A stretch of 32,715 bases of DNA from Candidatus Alistipes avicola. Its GTDB lineage: Bacteria; Bacteroidota; Bacteroidia; Bacteroidales; Rikenellaceae. The stretch is from assembly GCA_019118565.1 (NCBI GenBank), contig DWYR01000007.1, positions 1-32,715 on the forward strand. Direction: 5' to 3'. The notes below the pieces were generated by a model. That model saw only the letters and a list, made by a program, of their open reading frames with translations. It was not told where the DNA came from and searched no databases. How positions within the stretch are numbered: the first letter of the stretch is position 1; the number at the start of each line of letters is the position of its first letter. A program made the translations under genes and the position numbers. This document shows positions 8,649 to 15,742 of this stretch, in pieces.

Positions 8649-9098
8649 ATGAAAAAGAAGATCGGCATTGCCAGCGACCACGCTGGTTATGACATGAAAG
8701 AGTTTCTGGTCGGTTACCTCGACGCAAAAGGTTGGGAGGTGATCGACTTCGGTACGGATTCGGAGCAGAGCGTCGACTACCCCGATTTCGCCCACCCGCT
8801 GGCAAACGCCATCGAGGCGGGTGAACTGGAGCGGGGAATCGGTCTGTGCGGTTCGGGCGAAGGTATGGCCATGACCCTCAACAAGCATCAGGGCATCCGT
8901 GCCGGACTGGTATGGGACAAGGAGATCGCCCATCTGATCCGCCAGCACAACAACGCCAACGTCATCGTCCTTCCGGCTCGTTTCATCTCGAACGACCAGG
9001 CCATCGAGTTCATCGAGGAGTTCTTTGCCACCGAATTCGAAGGCGGCCGTCACGAGCGTCGCGTCGAGAAGATCCCGGTTGGCAGCGCAACGAAGTAA
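8649..9098 (+). CDS. rpiB: Ribose-5-phosphate isomerase B
   Basis: RpiB interconverts ribose 5-phosphate and ribulose 5-phosphate in the non-oxidative pentose phosphate pathway. The 149-residue protein shows the SDHAGY phosphate/substrate motif at 9-14. It also has the active-site Cys68 loop, here CGSGEGMAMTLNKHQGIRAGL at 68-88 (other RpiB proteins have CGTGIG). HNNANVIVLPARFI at 100-113 corresponds to the HNDANV segment. Length and motifs fit. Some sugar isomerases of the LacA/RpiB family accept other sugars such as allose 6-phosphate, which cannot be excluded. It converges with ispE, with only 9 bases between the stop codons. Confidence 0.95.
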   Translation: MKKKIGIASDHAGYDMKEFLVGYLDAKGWEVIDFGTDSEQSVDYPDFAHPLANAIEAGELERGIGLCGSGEGMAMTLNKHQGIRAGLVWDKEIAHLIRQHNNANVIVLPARFISNDQAIEFIEEFFATEFEGGRHERRVEKIPVGSATK

Positions 9099-9107
9099 TC
9101 CGGACGG

Positions 9108-9917
9108 TTACAACGGGAAAATGAAAGGTGTAAGGTGTTCGCTTTGCACCTTTTCTATTTGTGCCTCCTCGAAAATACCGAATACGGCTGAACCGGATCC
9201 CGACATGGCAGCATAAACAGCCCCATAATCGAGCAGTTTGCGTTTTGCCTCGGCGATTTCGGGATGCATGGCACAGATATGGGGTTCGAAGGCATTATGC
9301 AGCGACTTCTGCCACTCGGTTACCGGTTGCTGAATCCGAACGGCGAGCGGCTCCGCAGGAACGGAAGGGGTTATGCCGGCATAGGCCTCGGCCGTCGAGA
9401 CACCACAGGCCGGTTTGAGGATGGCGATCCACCATCCGCGCAGATCGACCTCAACGGGAGAGATCTCATTGCCTCGTCCCGTACACATCTGCGGCGTATT
9501 GCGCACGAAGAAGGCCGTATCGCTACCAAGCGTTGCCGCGCAATCGATCAGTTCCTCTTCCGACAGGCGAAGTTCAAACAGGTCGGCCAGCGCCATGATT
9601 ACGGCCGTCGCATCGGACGAACCGCCGCCCAATCCGGCCCCGAACGGAATGCGTTTGTCGAGGACGACCGATACGGAACCGGTGCCGTATCGCTCCTGCA
9701 TCAGGCGGATCGCCCGCAGGCAAAGATTCTGATCATCCGGGCAGTCGATGGCCAGGCCCCGCGGGCTGAAGTGGTCCTCCGACGAGCGTTCCACCTCTAT
9801 GACATCATATAACTCATGTACCGGGCACATCACGGTTTCGATGTCGTGATACCCGTCTTCCCGGCGACGCAATACGTCGAGTCCGAGGTTGATCTTACAA
9901 TTGGCTTTGCGAATCAT
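9108..9917 (-). CDS. ispE: 4-diphosphocytidyl-2-C-methyl-D-erythritol kinase
   Basis: IspE phosphorylates CDP-methylerythritol in the MEP route to isoprenoids. Translated from 9917 the protein has 269 residues and opens with MIRKANCKINLGL, where Lys8 and Asn10 are the usual N-terminal GHMP-kinase residues. The ATP-binding glycine-rich loop PFGAGLGGGSSDA is at 91-103, the catalytic Asp is at 133 in GSDTAFF, and the C-terminal GHMP motif is SGSGSAVFGIF. A longer in-frame start exists at 9971, but only the 9917 start gives the normal N-terminus. It is transcribed away from the GSCFA gene, and a -7 box lies at 10075-10082. Its pathway partner ispD lies at about 29 kb. Confidence 0.96.
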   Translation of the reverse strand: MIRKANCKINLGLDVLRRREDGYHDIETVMCPVHELYDVIEVERSSEDHFSPRGLAIDCPDDQNLCLRAIRLMQERYGTGSVSVVLDKRIPFGAGLGGGSSDATAVIMALADLFELRLSEEELIDCAATLGSDTAFFVRNTPQMCTGRGNEISPVEVDLRGWWIAILKPACGVSTAEAYAGITPSVPAEPLAVRIQQPVTEWQKSLHNAFEPHICAMHPEIAEAKRKLLDYGAVYAAMSGSGSAVFGIFEEAQIEKVQSEHLTPFIFPL

Positions 9918-10074
9918 AACTGAGAGGGTAAAAGGGTAAATCCGGGCGAAGGACAACGGTTGCGACACCATGTTGCAAACAGCCTCAGCACCGAACAAAA
10001 TGCGATAAAACAGCGTGCGAACGAAACATCCAATTTGCCTCCCCCGCACCCGACACGGGGAGATTCGTTCTGTG

Positions 10075-10082
10075 CAAAGATA
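10075..10082 (-). promoter_or_regulatory. -7 box for ispE (minus strand)
   Basis: On the minus strand this reads TATCTTTG, a perfect TAnnTTTG and the same octamer as in the secA promoter. Transcription from here would give ispE a leader of about 150 bases. The -33 element is not clear. Confidence 0.5.
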
Positions 10083-10157
10083 AAAAATAATCGTTCCCGG
10101 CGTAAACAGCCGACAGGAAAGTTTCCGAGACTTCTCTTTTCGAACTATCTTTACGGC

Positions 10158-11120
10158 ATGAAATTCCACACCGAAATACAGATCTCTCCCTTCGAGAAAA
10201 AGATCGGATACGAAAACCGGATCCTGGCGATGGGGTCCTGTTTCGCCGAACACATCGCAGGGAAGCTCGCCGGAGCGAAATTCCGAATCACGAGCAACCC
10301 GACGGGTATCCTTTTCAATCCGCTCTCGATCGCCTCGGCCATCGACTCCTATGCTGAGAGGCGGACCTTGTCTTCGGAAGAGCTGCTCATGCAACGCGGA
10401 CTATGGTTCCACTACGACTTTCACGGATCGTTCGCGGACATCTCGCCGGAAATGGCTCTGGCACGCATGAATCTCGGACTCCAAACCGGGGCCAACGCCC
10501 TGCGTGAATCGGATCGGGTCCTCCTGACGTTCGGCACGGCCTGGGTCTATGAGTTGAAAGAGACGGGATGCGTCGTTGCCAACTGCCACAAGCAGCCGGC
10601 CGAACTTTTCCTCCGGCGAAGGCTCTCGGTGGCGGAGATCGCAGAGCACTTCGACACCCTGCTGGATGGCGTTCTTCGGGACAAGCAGGTCCTCTTCACG
10701 GTCAGTCCGGTTCGCCATCTGGGAGACGGTCTACAGGAGAACTCGCTGAGCAAAGCCACGCTCCGATTAGCGATCGAGGAGCTCTGCCAACGGCACGGCA
10801 ATGCAGCCTATTTCCCGGCTTATGAGGTACTCATGGATGATCTGCGCGACTACCGCTTCTATGCCGATGATCTGGTACACCCCTCATCGCAGGCGATCGA
10901 ATATACGTGGGAACTCTTCTCGAAGGCCCTGCTGAGCGATCGTGCACGTCAACTGCTGCCCGCTGTCACAGCTGTCACATCGGCCGCACGGCACCGTCCC
11001 CTCCACCCCGAAAGCGAGGAGTTCCAAACGTTCTGCCGGCAGCAGCTCGAAACAATCGGACGCCTGCATGAAGTCGACTTCACGGCAGAAAAACGGCTGT
11101 TCGAACAATATTTGGAGTAA
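10158..11120 (+). CDS. GSCFA domain protein
   Basis: The protein has 320 residues from the ATG at 10158. It carries the name-giving motif GSCFA at 26-30, followed by EHIAGKLAGAKFRITSNPTGILFNPLSIA, the standard start of this family in Bacteroidetes. Further conserved parts are LLTFGTAWVY, LFTVSPVRHLGDG and the closing DLVHPSSQAIEYTWELF. The Ser, Gly/Asn and Asp-x-x-His elements look like an SGNH-type hydrolase fold, so an esterase or acyl-transfer activity is plausible, but none is proven to my knowledge. The frame stays open upstream to 9960, yet the extra residues look non-coding. A TATCTTTA at 10146-10153 sits just before the ATG, which would make the message nearly leaderless. Confidence 0.9.
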   Translation: MKFHTEIQISPFEKKIGYENRILAMGSCFAEHIAGKLAGAKFRITSNPTGILFNPLSIASAIDSYAERRTLSSEELLMQRGLWFHYDFHGSFADISPEMALARMNLGLQTGANALRESDRVLLTFGTAWVYELKETGCVVANCHKQPAELFLRRRLSVAEIAEHFDTLLDGVLRDKQVLFTVSPVRHLGDGLQENSLSKATLRLAIEELCQRHGNAAYFPAYEVLMDDLRDYRFYADDLVHPSSQAIEYTWELFSKALLSDRARQLLPAVTAVTSAARHRPLHPESEEFQTFCRQQLETIGRLHEVDFTAEKRLFEQYLE

Positions 11121-11200
11121 GGGAATCCCGGTCGGGATCAGAAAATTCCAGTCGGGACGATTTCTCTCGCAAGCCGTTCCATTAGTAGAAAATAAATTTA

Positions 11201-11208
11201 TAAATTTG
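11201..11208 (+). promoter_or_regulatory. Probable -7 box for the phosphatase-like operon
   Basis: TAAATTTG matches TAnnTTTG and lies 30 bases ahead of the ATG at 11239. No TTG is seen at -33. The 118-base gap between the GSCFA stop and this ATG holds no terminator hairpin that I can see. Confidence 0.45.
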
Positions 11209-11238
11209 CCGTTCAATACGCGGAATTCATAGACACTC

Positions 11239-12867
11239 ATGGCAAAGAAAAAAATCCTTCTCTCGTTGTTCCTTCTGATGGCTGGCATTGTATCTACTGC
11301 TGCAAAACCGCCTCGCTTAGTCATCAACCTCGTGGTCGGGACCATGCAGGCCGACGATATCGACCGTTATCAGGGACAATTCACCGAAGAGGGGTTCCTG
11401 CGCCTGAAAAAAGGAGGCGCAGACTTTACCGGAGCCTCATACGACTACCAGCAAACCGTCGCCCCCGTCTCACTGGCCACCCTTACGACCGGATCCATGC
11501 CCTCGACACACGGCGTAATCGCAACCCGGTGGCGGGATTACATCACCAACGAAGCCGTCGGTCTGATCGAAGACCGGAAAGTCCGTGATGCAGAGTACCA
11601 GAACGGAAACGGGGCCTACTCCCCCCGCAACCTGATCGCCCCCACCCTCGGGGAAAGCCTGCTCCGGCAATCGCCCGAAAGCCGCGTGGTAACACTAGCA
11701 CTGGATCCCTATTCGGCCATTGTCATGGGGGGCCGCGAAGGATGGACCTTCTGGATGGACCCGATCACCTGCAACTGGTCTACCTCGACCTACTATATGC
11801 GGATTCTGCCAGCCTGGGTTAAGAAATTCAACGCCGAAAAACTCTACATATCCTACACGGCAGATCCCTGGCACACCCTGCTCAAACAGGAGCAATACCT
11901 CAACAAACGCCGCTCGGACATCATTATGACAACCGGCTCGGAGCGGGGCAAAGGCTCACGCACGACGAATGACCAGATCCGGCGCATCTCCTCGATCGCT
12001 CCCTACAAAACGGCCTACGAGAGCCTGCTATACTCCCCGGCTGGGAACCTGATGACCTTCGAGTTCGCCAAGACGGCCATGACCCAACTCGAACTGGGAA
12101 AACGGAATACGACCGACATGCTCAACATCTGCCTCGATGCACCGCGCGCCGTCAATGAGGCCTACGGACCTGAATCCATCGAAACGGAAGATATGTACTA
12201 CCGGCTGGACCGGGATCTGGCCGAATTCCTCACCTTCGTCTATTCGCAGGTAAAACCGGAGGAGGTTTTGATCGTTCTGACGGCTGCACACGGCACCAGC
12301 CCCTCCTACGACTTCGGCCGCGAAGAGGCAGATCGACTCAATCCGCGTCAGTTCGAGGTGATTCTCAACAGTTTCCTGAGTGCCCGGTACGGACAGGGAG
12401 ACTGGGTCCTGGAGTATGAGAACAAATGCATCTACCTGAACCACAACCTGGTATATGAAAAAGAGCTCAGTCTGGCCGATATTCAGAACGAAGTGGCGAT
12501 CTTCGCCATGCAGTTCCGGGGTGTCTCCCACGCCCTTTCGGCTACGGCCATGCGCACCAGCTATTTCGGCAGCGGATATGCCCGCAAGATGCAAAACAGC
12601 TTCTATCCACGGCGTTCGGGCGACGTGATCATCAACCTGATGCCGGGATGGATCGAGGAGCATCCGACCAAACGCTCCTCAGCCGGGTCAATGTACGGAT
12701 ACGACACACGCGTGCCGCTGATCTTCTACGGTACGGGCGTCACACCCCGCCACGTAGCCCGGGCAGTCGATATGATTCATGTGGCTCCCACGGAGGCCTA
12801 CCTGATCGGAATCGGGGCTCCGGATGCCGCTGAAGGAATGGTGCTTGAAGAGATTATTTCCAAATAA
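11239..12867 (+). CDS. Alkaline-phosphatase-superfamily protein, catalytic residues apparently lost
   Basis: The 542-residue protein has a signal peptide (about 1-22) and the recognisable frame of PafA/NPP-type phosphatases: RYQGQFTEEGFLRLKKGGADF at about 43-63, TTGSMPSTHGVIATRW at 83-98, EAYGPESIETEDMYYRLDRDLAEFL at 307-331 and YDTRVPLIFYG at 488-498. At each place where the family has a metal ligand or the nucleophile, another residue stands. Gly34 replaces the first Asp, Ala75 the Thr nucleophile, Arg303 and Glu307 the Asp and His before GP, Ala350 the Asp of TADHG, and Ala482 the last His. Only His351 remains. I infer a periplasmic non-enzyme with a structural or binding role. Motif alignment is by eye. 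sufE follows 19 bases downstream. Confidence 0.85.
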   Translation: MAKKKILLSLFLLMAGIVSTAAKPPRLVINLVVGTMQADDIDRYQGQFTEEGFLRLKKGGADFTGASYDYQQTVAPVSLATLTTGSMPSTHGVIATRWRDYITNEAVGLIEDRKVRDAEYQNGNGAYSPRNLIAPTLGESLLRQSPESRVVTLALDPYSAIVMGGREGWTFWMDPITCNWSTSTYYMRILPAWVKKFNAEKLYISYTADPWHTLLKQEQYLNKRRSDIIMTTGSERGKGSRTTNDQIRRISSIAPYKTAYESLLYSPAGNLMTFEFAKTAMTQLELGKRNTTDMLNICLDAPRAVNEAYGPESIETEDMYYRLDRDLAEFLTFVYSQVKPEEVLIVLTAAHGTSPSYDFGREEADRLNPRQFEVILNSFLSARYGQGDWVLEYENKCIYLNHNLVYEKELSLADIQNEVAIFAMQFRGVSHALSATAMRTSYFGSGYARKMQNSFYPRRSGDVIINLMPGWIEEHPTKRSSAGSMYGYDTRVPLIFYGTGVTPRHVARAVDMIHVAPTEAYLIGIGAPDAAEGMVLEEIISK

Positions 12868-12886
12868 CGTTTAAACGAAAAAGGTC

Positions 12887-13303
12887 ATGGTTAAAGATCC
12901 AAGACAAGAGGAGATCATCGAAGAGTTCTCGATCTTCGACGAATGGCTCGACAAATACGAATACCTGATCGGTCTGAGCGACACGCTCCCGGCCATCGCA
13001 CCCGAGCATCGCACCGATCAATATCTGATTCAGGGGTGTCAGTCCCGCGTATGGATCGATGCCCGCTACGAGGAGGGAAAGGTTTACTTCACCGCCGACA
13101 GCGATGCCATCATCACCAAAGGAATCATCGCCCTGCTGATCCGCGTCCTGAACGGCCGCACCCCGCAGGAGATTCTCGATACGGATCTCTATTTCATCGA
13201 CACCATCGGACTGAGTGCCAACCTTTCGCCCACGCGAAGCAACGGACTGCTGGCCATGGTCAAGCAGATGAGACTCTATGCCCTTGCCTTTTCAACCAAA
13301 TAA
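12887..13303 (+). CDS. sufE: SufE family Fe-S cluster assembly protein
   Basis: SufE accepts persulfide sulfur from the cysteine desulfurase SufS and passes it to the SufBCD scaffold. In this 138-residue protein the acceptor Cys is residue 51 in LIQGCQSRVW, the typical position. Other family marks are the N-terminal FxxxxEWLDKYEYLIGL helix at about 16-30 and the C-terminal GLSANLSPTRSNGLLAMVKQM segment. It starts 19 bases after the phosphatase-like gene and is followed 22 bases later by the MIP18-family gene. The cluster therefore contains two Fe-S assembly factors. No SufS, SufB, SufC or SufD is in the window. Confidence 0.95.
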   Translation: MVKDPRQEEIIEEFSIFDEWLDKYEYLIGLSDTLPAIAPEHRTDQYLIQGCQSRVWIDARYEEGKVYFTADSDAIITKGIIALLIRVLNGRTPQEILDTDLYFIDTIGLSANLSPTRSNGLLAMVKQMRLYALAFSTK

Positions 13304-13325
13304 TTGTTTGTCAATACGAACAAAT

Positions 13326-13646
13326 ATGACACCCGAAGAGATACTGCAAGTAGAAAAAGATATCGTCGCAACACTCAAGAATGTGTATGACCCGGAGATT
13401 CCGGTAAACATCTACGATCTCGGACTCGTCTATGAGATCGACTACGAACCGGACGGGACCGCCAATATCCGTATGACGCTGACCGCACCGAACTGCCCGA
13501 TGGCCGACATGCTGGTCGAGGATGTCCACACGCAAGTAGCCAAAGTAAAAGGAGTCAAGGCCGTAAACGTAACCCTGACGTTCGATCCGGTGTGGGACCA
13601 GAGCATGATGACCGAAGAGGCACGGCTCGAACTCAACCTGATGTAA
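13326..13646 (+). CDS. MIP18/DUF59 family Fe-S assembly protein (SufT-like)
   Basis: The 106-residue protein begins at the ATG at 13326. An upstream in-frame ATG at 13278 lies inside sufE and adds a non-conserved tail. It has the family motif DPEIPVNIYDLGLVYEI at 22-38 and the conserved Cys57 in TAPNCPMAD, which is needed for function in homologues. Proteins of this family (PaaD, SufT, human CIA2) help mature or carry Fe-S clusters. The tandem with sufE supports that role. The exact client is unknown. The DUF2851 gene starts 6 bases after its stop. Confidence 0.93.
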   Translation: MTPEEILQVEKDIVATLKNVYDPEIPVNIYDLGLVYEIDYEPDGTANIRMTLTAPNCPMADMLVEDVHTQVAKVKGVKAVNVTLTFDPVWDQSMMTEEARLELNLM

Positions 13647-13652
13647 GGTCTC

Positions 13653-14603
13653 ATGGAGAAGCGTGCCGACAAGATAGCCGAAATACTCGCCAAGCTCCGC
13701 GCCGGTGCCGGGCATCTGGCGTGCGGGGGTTATCTGGGCTCGCTCGATCCGTTACACCTCACCGACCTGCTGACTCAGTTGGTTTATGACCGGCTGAAGC
13801 GTAAATGCGAAATGGTCGATGAGATCTATCGCTTCTCCGGCCAAAACTGGAACCAGACCTTCTACGCCCTGCTGTTCCGCTACATCGGCGACCTGCCCAA
13901 TCGCGAAACCTACATGGAACTGGCCCGAAGGGCTACCTACACGATGGTACTTCGCGAACGCCCTTCCCGGCAACGGATCGAAGCGTTGCTGTTCGGTACC
14001 TCGGGATGGCTCTCCACATTCCGGCCGGATGACTATGTCCGCCGTCTGCGCAGCGACTTCGACTACTTCCAGTCAAAATACGGGATCGATCCCATCGAAC
14101 TGTCGCGCTGGAAAACGACAAAGATACGCCCGAACAATGCACCGCATCTCCGTATTGCCCAACTCGCCTCGTTCCTCGCCCAGCATAACTTCGTATTCGA
14201 ACAGGTACTGGCCTGTCAGACACGCAAGGATGTTTACGATCTTTTCAGCGTTGAGGCTGCTCCCTATTGGTCCGGCAACGACACGCGGCAAGAACCGCCC
14301 AAACGGGTCGGGCAGATGAAATCGGATATTTTCGGCATCAATCTGGTCGCCATCCTGCAATACGCCTACGGTTCCTACATTCAGGACGAAGGGCTGCGCG
14401 ACCGGGCTTTCGCCCTGTTGGAGTGCATCCCTCCCGAAGAGAACCAATACATTACCCGCTGGCGAGGGTATGGGCTGGAGCCGCAAAATGCCTTCGACAC
14501 ACAGGCATTGCTGCAACTGGCTCTCGAATACTGCGCACAGAAACGTTGCGACCATTGTCCGGTTGCCGGTCGGGTTATCGACAAGATCATCCGGGCCGAA
14601 TAA
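13653..14603 (+). CDS. DUF2851 family protein, short form lacking the N-terminal domain
   Basis: The 316-residue protein matches the middle and C-terminal parts of the Bacteroidetes DUF2851 family: NWNQTFYALLFRYIG at about 64-78, IEALLFGTSGWL at 108-119, IRPNNAPHLRIAQLASFL at 157-174, and a C-terminal YCAQKRCDHCPVAGRVI with three closely spaced Cys. Family members I know are about 420-430 residues and begin with a domain of roughly 100-130 residues that is absent here. The ATG at 13653 is only 6 bases after the preceding stop, so the gene was not cut by a simple misread start. Function is unknown. I infer translational coupling with the Fe-S genes upstream. The family call is from pattern memory. 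Confidence 0.8.
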   Translation: MEKRADKIAEILAKLRAGAGHLACGGYLGSLDPLHLTDLLTQLVYDRLKRKCEMVDEIYRFSGQNWNQTFYALLFRYIGDLPNRETYMELARRATYTMVLRERPSRQRIEALLFGTSGWLSTFRPDDYVRRLRSDFDYFQSKYGIDPIELSRWKTTKIRPNNAPHLRIAQLASFLAQHNFVFEQVLACQTRKDVYDLFSVEAAPYWSGNDTRQEPPKRVGQMKSDIFGINLVAILQYAYGSYIQDEGLRDRAFALLECIPPEENQYITRWRGYGLEPQNAFDTQALLQLALEYCAQKRCDHCPVAGRVIDKIIRAE

Positions 14604-14625
14604 ACCAAGCCTATCAATAAACTAC

Positions 14626-15548
14626 ATGAAAACGATCAGCTGGAAAGGACATGGCGCCATGTTCAGCGCCAATGCAATATGGGGATTGATGTCTCCCGTC
14701 GCCAAACTCGTGATTGTCGGAGGTGTGATCTCCCCCCTGGCGATCACAGACCTGCGAATCGTCGGTGCAATGTGTCTCTTCTGGATCGTATCGCTTTTCC
14801 AAAAGAGCGAGCACGTTCCCGTAAAGGATCTGGCCAAACTCTTCGGGGCTGCCCTGTTGGGTGTCGTACTCAACCAGGGCAGTTTCATCCTCGGAGTCGG
14901 ACTGACCTCCCCCGTAAACGCCTCGATCATCACCACCAGCATGCCCCTTTGGGCAATGATCCTCGCCGCCTTTTTCCTCAAGGAACCTATCACCGCAAAA
15001 AAGATACTCGGAATCGCTGCCGGTGCTTCGGGAGCAGCGGTCCCGGCGGCTCGACTCCTGCCGGAGAACACCATATCTGGGGAGACCTGCTGGTGCTGTT
15101 CGCTCAACTGAGCTACGCCTTCTACTTCGTTCTCTACAAGAACTTCGTGAACCGCTACTCGATGATCACGATCATGAAGTGGATGTTCACCTTCGGTTCG
15201 ATCTGCATCCTTCCGTTCACCTGGCACAACCTCTCGGCAACCGAGTGGAGCCTGCTCTCCGGCAAGGAGATCGGATCACTCGTCTTCATCGTTGTCGGCA
15301 GCACCTTCCTGAGCTATATGCTCATCATCGTCGGTCAGAAAAACCTGCGGCCGACCGTCGCCGGAATGTACAACTACATCCAACCGCTCGTCGCTACACT
15401 CGTCGCCGTATGCTGGGGCATGGAGTCCTTCAACCTCACCAAGGTCTGCTCCGTACTGCTCATCTTCGGCGGTGTCTACCTGGTAACCACCAGCCGCAGC
15501 CGCGCTGACATAGAGGCCGACAAATCCACAACCGTCTCCAAGCAATAG
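14626..15548 (+). pseudogene. EamA/DMT transporter with a frameshift
   Basis: The first frame runs from the ATG at 14626 (MKTISWKGHGAMFSANAIWG) through five membrane helices, then turns to nonsense and stops at 15109-15111. The matching second half (HIWGDLLVLFAQLSYAFYF onward, to the TAA at 15546-15548) is in another frame. The frames join at 15040-15047, where GTC CC GGC lacks one base. One more base after the CC would give a continuous transporter of about 306 residues with ten helices. The lost base may be in a run of C. This could be a true mutation, or one error in the assembly. It is a paralogue in fold, not in close sequence, of the transporter at 7.3 kb. Confidence 0.8.
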
Positions 15549-15666
15549 ACCGCCTCCGAGAAGGATCGGTTGCAAAATTCCGCCATCCGATTGTAAAAAA
15601 GTGCGCGGGAGGTGTTTCTTATGCGAAAATTCGGGGCGTTACGACGCTATTCCGGGCGTTTTTATA

Positions 15667-15696
15667 TTGTAATTTCCGAAATAATGAATATCTTTG
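15667..15696 (+). promoter_or_regulatory. secA promoter
   Basis: TTG at 15667-15669, a 19-base spacer and TATCTTTG at 15689-15696 form a near-ideal Bacteroidetes promoter. Transcription should start close to 15703, leaving a leader of about 40 bases. The rest of the 194-base gap after the EamA pseudogene shows nothing I can name. Confidence 0.75.
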
Positions 15697-15742
15697 ACAG
15701 ACTTATATCGCTTGTGAAACAATAACAAACAAACAATCATAT

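Noticed and set aside
9918..10394. N-terminal extension of ispE and of the GSCFA protein through the intergenic region
   Set aside because: The extra residues are not conserved-looking, and both families have clear starts at 9917 (minus) and 10158 (plus).
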